This document shows positions 1-6,619 of a DNA stretch of 11,536 nucleotides, in pieces. The DNA is taken from assembly GCA_900549555.1 (NCBI GenBank), contig UROO01000055.1, forward strand, positions 1 to 11,536. Direction: 5' to 3'. The stretch is from an uncultured Collinsella sp. Its GTDB lineage: Bacteria; Actinomycetota; Coriobacteriia; Coriobacteriales; Coriobacteriaceae. Each line of letters begins with the position of its first letter. Within the stretch, counting starts at the first letter, position 1. The position numbers were made by a program, and so were the translations under genes. The notes below the pieces were generated by a model. The model did not search any database. It was not told the origin of the DNA and saw only the letters and a program-made list of their open reading frames with translations.

Positions 1-49
1 ACGAGATAGGAGTCCGTCTCGTGGGCTCGGAGATGTGTATAAGAGACAG
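1..49 (+). other. Nextera P7/i7 adapter and Tn5 mosaic end (library artefact)
   Basis: This is not genomic. Bases 1-7 match the end of the Illumina P7 primer, 8-15 (AGGAGTCC) match the i7 index known as N705, 16-30 match the Nextera read-2 overhang, and 31-49 are the 19-base Tn5 mosaic end AGATGTGTATAAGAGACAG. Genomic sequence starts at 50. The match is recalled from the published adapter sequences and is exact over the parts named. Confidence 0.98.
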
Positions 50-744
50 GCGTCACGTCGGTCGAGAAGCGCGCTGTTTTTGAGGCTACGATCCAGGCCG
101 GTGCCCGCCAGGCATACCTGATCGAGGAGCCCATGGCTGCTGCCATCGGCGCCGACTTGCCTGTCGAGGAGCCCACCGGCTCCATGGTCATCGATATCGG
201 TGGCGGTACCACCGAGGTCGCCGTAATCGCCATGGGCGGTATCGTCGTGTCGCAGTCCATCCGCATTGCCGGTGACGAGTTTGATCAGGCCATCCTTACC
301 CACGTTCGCGATGCCTATAACCTGGCTATCGGCGAGCGCACGGCCGAGGACATCAAGATCAAGGTCGGTTCTGCCGTGCCGCTCAAGGACGAGCTCGACG
401 TCGAGGTCAACGGCCGCGACGTGATCACGGGCCTGCCCAAGACCGTGCGCATCGAGAGCGAGGAGATTCGTCGCGCGCTCAACAAGCCGCTCGACGAGAT
501 GGCCAAGGCCGTCAAGGACGCCCTCGACGCCACGCCGCCCGATCTTGCCTCGGATCTTATGTACTACGGCATCCTGTTGACCGGCGGCGGTGCGCTGCTG
601 CGCGGCCTCGACGTGCGTCTGCGCGACGAGACCGGCGTTTCGGTCAACGTCAGCCCTACGGCGCTCGACAACGTCGTCAACGGCTGCGCCCGCGTGCTCG
701 AGGCCAACGCGTTTGACGGTGGCTTCGTCCAGACCAATGCTTAA
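50..744 (+). CDS. mreB: Rod shape-determining protein MreB, 5'-truncated
   Basis: This is the C-terminal two thirds of the bacterial actin MreB, which polymerises under the membrane and guides side-wall peptidoglycan synthesis. The frame is open from base 52, directly after the adapter, and encodes about 230 residues. Full MreB is about 340-350, so roughly the first 110, including the phosphate-1 loop, are missing. The first Met codon at 133 is internal: in-frame sequence before it reads VTSVEKRAVFEATIQAGAR, a conserved MreB segment. The actin-fold phosphate-2 motif DIGGGTTE lies at about 193-216 and the adenosine motif (GILLTGGGALLRG) at about 568-606. The gene ends 21 bases before mreC and heads the mreB-mreC-mreD-pbp2-rodA operon, whose promoter must be upstream. 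Family assignment is very secure. MreB rather than the paralogue Mbl is inferred from the operon position. Confidence 0.97.
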
Positions 745-765
745 TTTCCAAAAGGTGGATTCCAT

Positions 766-1764
766 TTGGCACGATCTTCGGGTTTCTCTTCAAATCTGAA
801 TACCAAGCGACAATCAACGGGTATGCGCCCGTTGATTGTTTTCAGCGTAATTTCGGTGCTGCTGCTTACGTTTTACATTCGCGAGGGCGAGGCGGGACCG
901 ATTCATGCCGTGCGTTCGGGCGTGACGACGATTACCTCGCCGGTGCGTTTTGTGGGCTCGGCTGTGGCCGCGCCCTTTAACGCAATCGGAAACGTGTTCT
1001 CAAACCTTACGGCTTCGCAAGACACCCTCGACGAGCTTAAGAAGCAAAACGAGGTCCTGACGTCAAAGGTTGCTGAGCTCTCCGAGGCTCAAAAGACCGC
1101 CGAGCGACTCGAGAGCCTGGTCGGTCTTCAGTCGACCTACAACCTCAAGTCCACCGCGGCTCGCATTGTCGGCGCGTCGGGCGATGCCTGGACCTCGACC
1201 GTTACCATCGACAAAGGCTCTGCCGACGGTCTTACCATCAACATGCCCGTGACGAGTTCTGCCGGTGTCATCGGTCAGATTATCGAGGTTTCGGCCAAGA
1301 CCTCCACCGTCCGCCTGATTAGTGATGAGAACTCGGGCGTGTCCGCCATGGTGCAAGATACGCACGCTCAGGGTATGCTGCAGGGGCAGCCCGACGGTAC
1401 CCTGCGCCTGGAGCACGTGAGTGTCGATTCCGACGTGAAGGTGGGCGACATCATCGTGACCTCGGGCATCGGCGGCGTATTCCCCAAGGGCCTGCCGCTC
1501 GGTACGGTCTCGTCGGTGGAGAAGTCTGCCAACGATGTGTACTACACCATCGTCGTGCGCGCTCAGACAACGGCCGAAAACAACGAGGAAGTGCTGGTCA
1601 TTACGTCGCTGACCGATGAGCAGTCGGCTTCGGACGAGGATGTGAGCAGCGCCAACAGTACGCCGCAGGGCACCTCGCGCGATGCGGCCACCAAGTCCAA
1701 AGATGAAAGCTCGGATGAAAACTCCGATGCGTCCGACACGACTGACTCGGGCTCGAGCGAATAG
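766..1764 (+). CDS. mreC: Rod shape-determining protein MreC
   Basis: MreC is a bitopic membrane protein that links the MreB filament to the RodA-PBP2 synthase; family members activate PBP2. The 332-residue protein has a short basic cytoplasmic start, one membrane helix (about residues 21-38), a periplasmic-side coiled coil (about 82-120, leucine and charged heptads) and the two-barrel beta domain (about 125-280). A low-complexity Ser/Asp/Glu/Thr tail of about 50 residues (283-332) is not part of the conserved fold. The start chosen is TTG at 766 because AAAGGTGGA (751-759) lies 6 bases before it. An ATG at 823 (residue 20) would still keep the membrane helix but lacks a good ribosome binding site and lies in a hairpin loop (see 810-842). 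It is followed after 6 bases by mreD. Confidence 0.95.
   Translation: MARSSGFSSNLNTKRQSTGMRPLIVFSVISVLLLTFYIREGEAGPIHAVRSGVTTITSPVRFVGSAVAAPFNAIGNVFSNLTASQDTLDELKKQNEVLTSKVAELSEAQKTAERLESLVGLQSTYNLKSTAARIVGASGDAWTSTVTIDKGSADGLTINMPVTSSAGVIGQIIEVSAKTSTVRLISDENSGVSAMVQDTHAQGMLQGQPDGTLRLEHVSVDSDVKVGDIIVTSGIGGVFPKGLPLGTVSSVEKSANDVYYTIVVRAQTTAENNEEVLVITSLTDEQSASDEDVSSANSTPQGTSRDAATKSKDESSDENSDASDTTDSGSSE
810..842 (+). promoter_or_regulatory. Perfect 12-bp hairpin plus T4 in the 5' end of mreC
   Basis: Bases 810-821 (ACAATCAACGGG) are the exact reverse complement of 828-839 (CCCGTTGATTGT), with a 6-base loop TATGCG at 822-827. The T run spans 839-842. The structure covers codons 15-26 of mreC, and its loop holds the in-frame ATG at 823. 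The symmetry is seen directly. A role in transcriptional attenuation or translation control is inference, because the stem is only moderately GC-rich and the T run is short. Confidence 0.55.
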
Positions 1765-1769
1765 GGAGG
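1763..1769 (+). promoter_or_regulatory. Ribosome binding site deciding the mreD start
   Basis: AGGGAGG overlaps the mreC stop codon. It ends one base before an ATG at 1771 and 7 bases before a second in-frame ATG at 1777. Usual spacing is about 5-9 bases, so 1777 is the likelier start. Confidence 0.7.
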
Positions 1770-1776
1770 CATGTCC

Positions 1777-2343
1777 ATGGATCTACACGAACAGGGGACT
1801 GGCTCCCGCACTTTTGCGATTGCCGCCATTGTCTGCGTCCTGCTGCAGGCGGGCTTGGCGCCGCAGATCTCCATCGCGGGCGGTCGCGTCAACTTTATGA
1901 TTATCCTGGTGTGCCTGAGTGTGTTTTCGGGCGATCCCACGCGGGCCGTCATCTGCGGTTTTTGCAGTGGCCTGTTCTACGACCTGTCGGCAGCCGTGCC
2001 GGTGGGCGTGATGTCGCTGTTGCTGACAGTGGGCAGCTTTGCCCTGACACACAGTGCCGCCGGTCAGACGGGCGGCACCCCGAGCGCTCGCGGCATCACG
2101 GTGGGCGCCTTTGCGCTTGCCATTAACGTGATCTACAGCATTATCTTGCTGTTTATGGGACTGGAATCGAGTTTTGTCGTGGCGATCTTTGGACACGCCC
2201 TGCCGTCCTCGATTCTGACCGGTCTGGTCGCCGTTCCGTTTTTGATGTCCGGCGTCGCGCCGCAGTCTGGCTATGGGTTCTCCGCGCGCGGTGGGCGTCA
2301 GACGGGTATGCGCTTTAAGCCCAAGACCCGTAAGCTCAAATAG
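1777..2343 (+). CDS. mreD: Rod shape-determining protein MreD
   Basis: This is a small polytopic membrane protein of the elongasome that works with MreC to control RodA-PBP2. From the ATG at 1777 it has 188 residues, near the usual 160-190. It is strongly hydrophobic with about five membrane helices. Near the middle it carries a G-x-x-x-G-x-x-x-D-L stretch (CGFCSGLFYDLSAAVPVG), typical of MreD. A basic, Arg/Lys-rich C-terminal tail follows the last helix and is probably cytoplasmic. The family has weak sequence conservation, so the call rests on size, hydrophobic profile, this motif and the position between mreC and the PBP2 gene. An alternative start at 1771 adds two residues but sits only 1 base from the ribosome binding site. 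Confidence 0.9.
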   Translation: MDLHEQGTGSRTFAIAAIVCVLLQAGLAPQISIAGGRVNFMIILVCLSVFSGDPTRAVICGFCSGLFYDLSAAVPVGVMSLLLTVGSFALTHSAAGQTGGTPSARGITVGAFALAINVIYSIILLFMGLESSFVVAIFGHALPSSILTGLVAVPFLMSGVAPQSGYGFSARGGRQTGMRFKPKTRKLK

Positions 2344-2356
2344 GGGAGGTCTGTAG

Positions 2357-4426
2357 ATGTCTTCCCAGTTGACGGTTGTTGTCGCTGGCATCGTCCTGGT
2401 CGTGGCCATTGTGGTCGCGCTGGTCATCATGCGGCGCGGCGACTCCCGCTTTACCTACGACACGCAGCACGGAACGGCCCCGCGCGCCACCGAGGGCGAG
2501 GGCAATACCGCGGCGACCGCCTTTAAGGGCCGCTTTTCCATCCTCACCGCGGGCGTGGGTGCGATGTTTGCCGCGCTTGCCGTTAAGCTGTGGGGCATGC
2601 AGATGGTCTCGTCGGACTACTACGACAAACAGGCCAAGAGCAATCAGACCCGTACCGTTACCACGCCTGCCGTGCGTGGCCGCATCTTGGACCGCAACGG
2701 CGTCGCGCTGGTGCAAAACCGCCCCTCGCTCGCCGTCGTCGCCTATCGCGACCTTGCCGACGACAAGGTACTGGTGCGCCATCTTGCCAATGTGCTCGGC
2801 ATGCCGTATGTCGCGGTGCTGCGAAACATCCAGGACAATTCCGAAGGCGCTCAGAGCCTGCATACGATCGCGACTGACGTGCGCCGCTCTACTGTCGCCT
2901 ACATTCAGGAGCACGCCGGTGAGTTTCCCGGGGTGAAGATCGCCGAGCGCACCGAGCGTCAGTACCCGTACGGCGAGACCGCCTGCCATATCTTGGGCTA
3001 TACCGGCACCATTACCTCCGAGCAGCTCGAGGCCCAGAATAAGAAAACCTCTGGCGATGATGATGCTTCTGCTGGCAAGATTACGTACCAGTCGGGCGAT
3101 ATCGTGGGCCAGGCGGGCGTTGAGAGCTACTACGAAAACCTGCTGCAGGGCATTCGCGGTGAGCAGACCGTGAAAGTTGACGCCTCGGGTAACGTGACCG
3201 GTCAAGCCGGCGCCGTTCCCGCCAAGGCCGGTTCCGACATTAAGCTTACGCTCGATCTTAAGATTCAACAGGCCTGCGAGACGGCTCTGGCGAATGCCAT
3301 TGAGCTTGCCAAGACCACGGGCCATAGCAATGCCGGCAACGGCGCCGTGGTGTGCCTCGATCCCAACAATGGTGAGATTCTGGGCATGGCGAGCGAGCCC
3401 AAGTTTGATCCGTCGGTGTTCATCGGTGGCATTTCCAACGACGTGTGGACCGAGCTCAACGATGACAAGGGTTCGCATCCACTGCTCAACCGCGCCATTA
3501 GCGGCCAGTATATGTCGGCCTCGACCATCAAGCCGCTCTCGGCTCTGGCCGGTCTTGAGTTTGGAACCTACACTTCAACGCAGACAACCAACTGCACGGG
3601 GTATTGGACGGGCCTTGGCAAGGCTTGGGGCAAGCGCTGCTGGCTGACGTCTGGTCACGGCACCATGACGCTGCAGTCGGGTATTGCCAACTCGTGCGAC
3701 CCCGTGTTCTACGATATGGGCAAGGCGTTTTTCTACAACGACCAGCATCCCGAGGGTCTGCAAGAGGTCTTTCGCCGTTGGGGCCTGGGCAAGACCTGCG
3801 GCATCGATCTGCCAAGCGAGGGCACGGGCCGCATTCCCGACGCCAAGTGGAAAGAGTCCTACTTTACCGATTCTTCTGCCGAGGACCGCAAGTGGAACGC
3901 CGGCGATATGACTAACATCGCTATCGGCCAGGGCGACATTTTGGTGACGCCGCTGCAGATGGCGTGCGCCTACATGGGCCTTGCCAATGGCGGTAAGCAG
4001 TATGTGCCCCATGTGTTCTTGTCGGCGGTGTCGCGCGATGGCGACGGCGATGCTTACAAGTACAACGGCAAGGGTAAAAAGAAGCGTCTGGAGGCCCAGA
4101 TCAATAGCGATGCCGACCTGGCGCTGGTCCGCAACGGTATGCATGACGTGATCTACACGGCCTCGACGTCGCTGGCGGCGCACTTTAGCAGCCTGACGCC
4201 CCAGGTGTACGGCAAGTCCGGTACGGGCGAGAAGAGCGGCGAGGACGAGTATGCGTGGTTTTGCGCCTACGCACCGGCCGACGATCCCAAGTACGTGATC
4301 GCCACCGTCTTGGAGCAGGGCGGTGGCGGATCGGACACGGCGATGCATGTCGTGCGCGATGTGCTCGGCGTCATCTATGACGAGCCCGACACATCTTCTG
4401 CCACGGGCGATTCTTCGGTTCGATAG
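2357..4426 (+). CDS. mrdA: Elongasome transpeptidase PBP2 (class B PBP) with an extra N-terminal membrane helix
   Basis: This D,D-transpeptidase crosslinks glycan strands made by RodA and is a beta-lactam target. The 689-residue protein has a hydrophobic helix at residues 6-25, a linker with RRGDSR and a low-complexity stretch, and a second helix at about 60-80. The PBP dimerisation region follows (RGRILDRNG at 107-115), then the transpeptidase domain from about 320. Active-site motifs are S389-T-I-K392 (nucleophile Ser389), S446-C-D448 and K620-S-G622. The usual YPPGST before the nucleophile is YMSAST here. Typical PBP2 starts at about residue 57 of this protein, so the first helix is additional. 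With two helices the N-terminus would lie outside and the catalytic domain stays outside. The start is supported by GGGGAGG 7 bases upstream. It precedes rodA by 9 bases. PBP2 rather than FtsI/PBP3 is inferred from operon context. Confidence 0.95.
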   Translation: MSSQLTVVVAGIVLVVAIVVALVIMRRGDSRFTYDTQHGTAPRATEGEGNTAATAFKGRFSILTAGVGAMFAALAVKLWGMQMVSSDYYDKQAKSNQTRTVTTPAVRGRILDRNGVALVQNRPSLAVVAYRDLADDKVLVRHLANVLGMPYVAVLRNIQDNSEGAQSLHTIATDVRRSTVAYIQEHAGEFPGVKIAERTERQYPYGETACHILGYTGTITSEQLEAQNKKTSGDDDASAGKITYQSGDIVGQAGVESYYENLLQGIRGEQTVKVDASGNVTGQAGAVPAKAGSDIKLTLDLKIQQACETALANAIELAKTTGHSNAGNGAVVCLDPNNGEILGMASEPKFDPSVFIGGISNDVWTELNDDKGSHPLLNRAISGQYMSASTIKPLSALAGLEFGTYTSTQTTNCTGYWTGLGKAWGKRCWLTSGHGTMTLQSGIANSCDPVFYDMGKAFFYNDQHPEGLQEVFRRWGLGKTCGIDLPSEGTGRIPDAKWKESYFTDSSAEDRKWNAGDMTNIAIGQGDILVTPLQMACAYMGLANGGKQYVPHVFLSAVSRDGDGDAYKYNGKGKKKRLEAQINSDADLALVRNGMHDVIYTASTSLAAHFSSLTPQVYGKSGTGEKSGEDEYAWFCAYAPADDPKYVIATVLEQGGGGSDTAMHVVRDVLGVIYDEPDTSSATGDSSVR

Positions 4427-4435
4427 GAGGTTGCG

Positions 4436-5662
4436 ATGGATTTTTCGCCGGCGGACCTGTTCCGCTCAACTAAAACCGGTTCCCGCAGCAGCCTGGACCG
4501 TGTCAACAAGCAGCTTTCGGCCTCGCGCGGCACGTTTCGCCAAAAGGTGCACATCGGCGTGCTGCTGGCAACTTTGGCACTCGTTGCCTATGGCGCCATC
4601 ATCATTTGGTCGGCCTCGCAGTTTAAGGCCGACGCCTCATTTTCGCGCCACCTGTTGGGCATCGGCATCGGTGCGGTGCTTGCGGTGCTCGTCTGGCGTA
4701 CCGATCTGCGCGGCATCTCTAATTTCTCTACGGCGCTGCTCGTCATCGACCTCATTGTGATTTTCTCGCCCAAGATTCCGGGTCTGTCCTATACGGGCGG
4801 TCTGGGCATGACGGGTTGGATCAAGATTCCCGGTATCGGTCTTACCTTCCAGCCGGTCGAGCTCGCCAAGCTCATCACGATCTTCTTTATCGCCACGCTT
4901 GGGTCGCAGTACAACGGTCGCATCGATACCGTCCGCGACTACATTAAACTCTGCGGCATGCTGTCCGTTCCGTTTTTGGCCGTCGTCGCCATGGGCGACC
5001 TGGGTTCGGGCCTGGTCGTGTTGGTGTCGGGTGCCGTTGTCATCTGCATGAGCGGTGCGCGTCGCGAATGGGTGCTATCGACCTTGGCGTTGCTCGTGGG
5101 CTTGGTGGCGCTCATCCTGGCGCTCGATTCGGTGCTCGATTCTCTTTTGGGCCATGACGTTTTGATCAAGCAGTACCAGATGAACCGACTGACCGTCTTT
5201 ATCGACCCCGATAATGCCGATTCGGACGATGCCTACAACTTGCAGCAATCGCTCATCGCGGTTGGATCGGGTGGCTTTTTCGGTAAGGGGCTGGGCCATG
5301 CGACGCAGTCTGCCGGTGGCTTTCTGCCCGAGTTCCACACCGACTTCGTCTTTGCCTTTTTGTCCGAGACCTTTGGCTTCTGCGGCTCTTTTTTGCTGCT
5401 CTGCCTGTACGTGCTGCTCATGTTCTCGACGATTCGCGTCGCCTTTAAGTGCGAGTCTCTGTTCCTACGCTTGTCATGCGTGGGTATCGTCGGCATGTGG
5501 GCATTCCAGACCTTCGAGAACATCGGCATGTGCATCGGCATGATGCCGATTACCGGTATTCCGCTGCCGTTCATTAGCTTCGGTTCGTCCTCGATGATGA
5601 TCCAGTTGCTGACGGTGGGTATCGTACAATCCATATGGCGGCATCGTTCGGGCGCCGCGTAA
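4436..5662 (+). CDS. rodA: SEDS peptidoglycan glycosyltransferase RodA
   Basis: RodA polymerises lipid II into glycan strands in partnership with the PBP2 encoded just upstream. The 408-residue protein has a cytoplasmic start of about 37 residues and about ten membrane helices. Family landmarks are QPVELAK (139-145, normally QPSE-x-x-K), the large extracellular loop with FIDPDNADSDDAYNLQQS (255-272) and SLIAVGSGGFFGKG, LPEFHTDF (297-304) and ISFGSSSM near the C-terminus. The essential loop Asp usually falls three residues after the Pro; here that place is Ala261 with Asp262 next to it, which needs an alignment. The basic residue usually before the Trp of the (R)RW motif is Gly (TGW, 126-128). 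The ATG start has AGGAGG 5 bases upstream overlapping the pbp2 stop. RodA rather than FtsW is called from its neighbours. Confidence 0.94.
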   Translation: MDFSPADLFRSTKTGSRSSLDRVNKQLSASRGTFRQKVHIGVLLATLALVAYGAIIIWSASQFKADASFSRHLLGIGIGAVLAVLVWRTDLRGISNFSTALLVIDLIVIFSPKIPGLSYTGGLGMTGWIKIPGIGLTFQPVELAKLITIFFIATLGSQYNGRIDTVRDYIKLCGMLSVPFLAVVAMGDLGSGLVVLVSGAVVICMSGARREWVLSTLALLVGLVALILALDSVLDSLLGHDVLIKQYQMNRLTVFIDPDNADSDDAYNLQQSLIAVGSGGFFGKGLGHATQSAGGFLPEFHTDFVFAFLSETFGFCGSFLLLCLYVLLMFSTIRVAFKCESLFLRLSCVGIVGMWAFQTFENIGMCIGMMPITGIPLPFISFGSSSMMIQLLTVGIVQSIWRHRSGAA

Positions 5663-5680
5663 CCGCTGGAGGGGTTTGCT

Positions 5681-6610
5681 ATGAAGATTCCCGTGGACAA
5701 GCTGACCCGCGCCTTTAAGATGGGCGCGACTACCAAGAAGGATTCCGACACGCCGGTTCGCGTGTCTGTCTACCTCGATTCGTCTGCCTCGCGTTTTTTG
5801 GTCGAGACGGTGCGCGATGCCTTCGTGCCGCAGACGACGTCGGGCATTGTGCGCGTTGAGCGCCTGGGGGAGGACCGTATCGTCCCCAAGACCGATACCG
5901 ATGTGGTTCTGGTGCTTTCGTGTGGGTCTGACCGCCTTGAGAGCACCGTGCAGGAACTCGTGATTGCCGGCGCCCCCGTGTGCGTGCTGGCCGAGTCCGC
6001 AGTCGAGGTGCCTTTTATCCAGGAGTCTACGCCCATGCTCGGCGCGGTGGCGGCTACCGATAAGACGTATCTGCTCGAGACGCTTGCCCGCTGGATTCTC
6101 GATCGCACGGACAAGGAGACGGCATTTGCGGCGAACTTCGCCTTCATGCGTATCGCTGCCGCTAACCGCATCATCACCTCGTGCGCGCTTACCAATATGG
6201 CGACGGGCGCGCTGGTGTTTTTGCCGGGGGCCGATTATCCCGTTATGGCGCTGGCGCAGGTGGGCATGCTCTTTGAGCTCGCGGCCATCTTTGGACGCGG
6301 CATAAAGCCCGAGCGCGGCTATGAGATCGCGGGCGTGCTTGCCGGCGGCTTGGTGCTCCGCGCCGTCACCCGCGCCCTGGTAAAGCAGACGCCGCATATT
6401 GGGTTTGCCGTCAAGGCGCTGACCGCCGCCGCGGGCACCTATGGCATGGGCCGTGCGCTCGTTTCGCTGTACGAGCGCGATATCGACTACAGCCGTGCCA
6501 ACGAGGTGGCTGCCGCCACGTTCTCGCGCGTTCGCGACCTGGTGACCACGGTTGCCGGCGCTACTCATCCCATGGGTCCCTTTGAGGACGCATCTGATCT
6601 CGCTGCTTAG
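5681..6610 (+). CDS. Uncharacterised DUF697-like membrane protein in the rod operon
   Basis: I do not recognise a named gene here. The 309-residue product splits in two. Residues about 25-145 look like an alpha/beta domain: VRVSVYLDSS, then TDVVLVLSCG, then GAPVCVLAES, in the order of strands in a small GTPase. There is no P-loop (GxxxxGKS) and no NKxD; at the NKxD place the sequence reads AESA. Residues about 150-268 resemble the DUF697 membrane module found at the C-terminus of some Era/TrmE-like GTPases and YcjF-type proteins: long hydrophobic helices, LPGADYPVMALAQVGMLFEL, and an ending AAAGTYGMGRALVSLYERD. Seen: the two-part layout and missing motifs. Inferred: a degenerate GTPase-like sensor or scaffold at the membrane. 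It starts 18 bases after rodA with TGGAGGGG upstream, so it is probably co-transcribed with the elongasome genes. Confidence 0.75.
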   Translation: MKIPVDKLTRAFKMGATTKKDSDTPVRVSVYLDSSASRFLVETVRDAFVPQTTSGIVRVERLGEDRIVPKTDTDVVLVLSCGSDRLESTVQELVIAGAPVCVLAESAVEVPFIQESTPMLGAVAATDKTYLLETLARWILDRTDKETAFAANFAFMRIAAANRIITSCALTNMATGALVFLPGADYPVMALAQVGMLFELAAIFGRGIKPERGYEIAGVLAGGLVLRAVTRALVKQTPHIGFAVKALTAAAGTYGMGRALVSLYERDIDYSRANEVAAATFSRVRDLVTTVAGATHPMGPFEDASDLAA

Positions 6611-6619
6611 GGGTTTCTT

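Noticed and set aside
31..49. Tn5 mosaic ends at both window edges as evidence of a natural transposon.
   Set aside because: They are joined to index and P5/P7 primer sequence, there is no transposase, and the flanking bases (50-58 and 11480-11488) are not a 9-bp duplication. They are library adapters.
766..795. A possible promoter at the mreC start (TTGGCA, 18 bases, TCAAAT).
   Set aside because: The -10 matches at only four of six positions and the -35 is the start codon region itself; too weak to list.
2336..3478. A 380-codon minus-strand open frame over the PBP2 gene.
   Set aside because: Same composition pattern as other antisense shadows; the plus strand has all PBP2 motifs.
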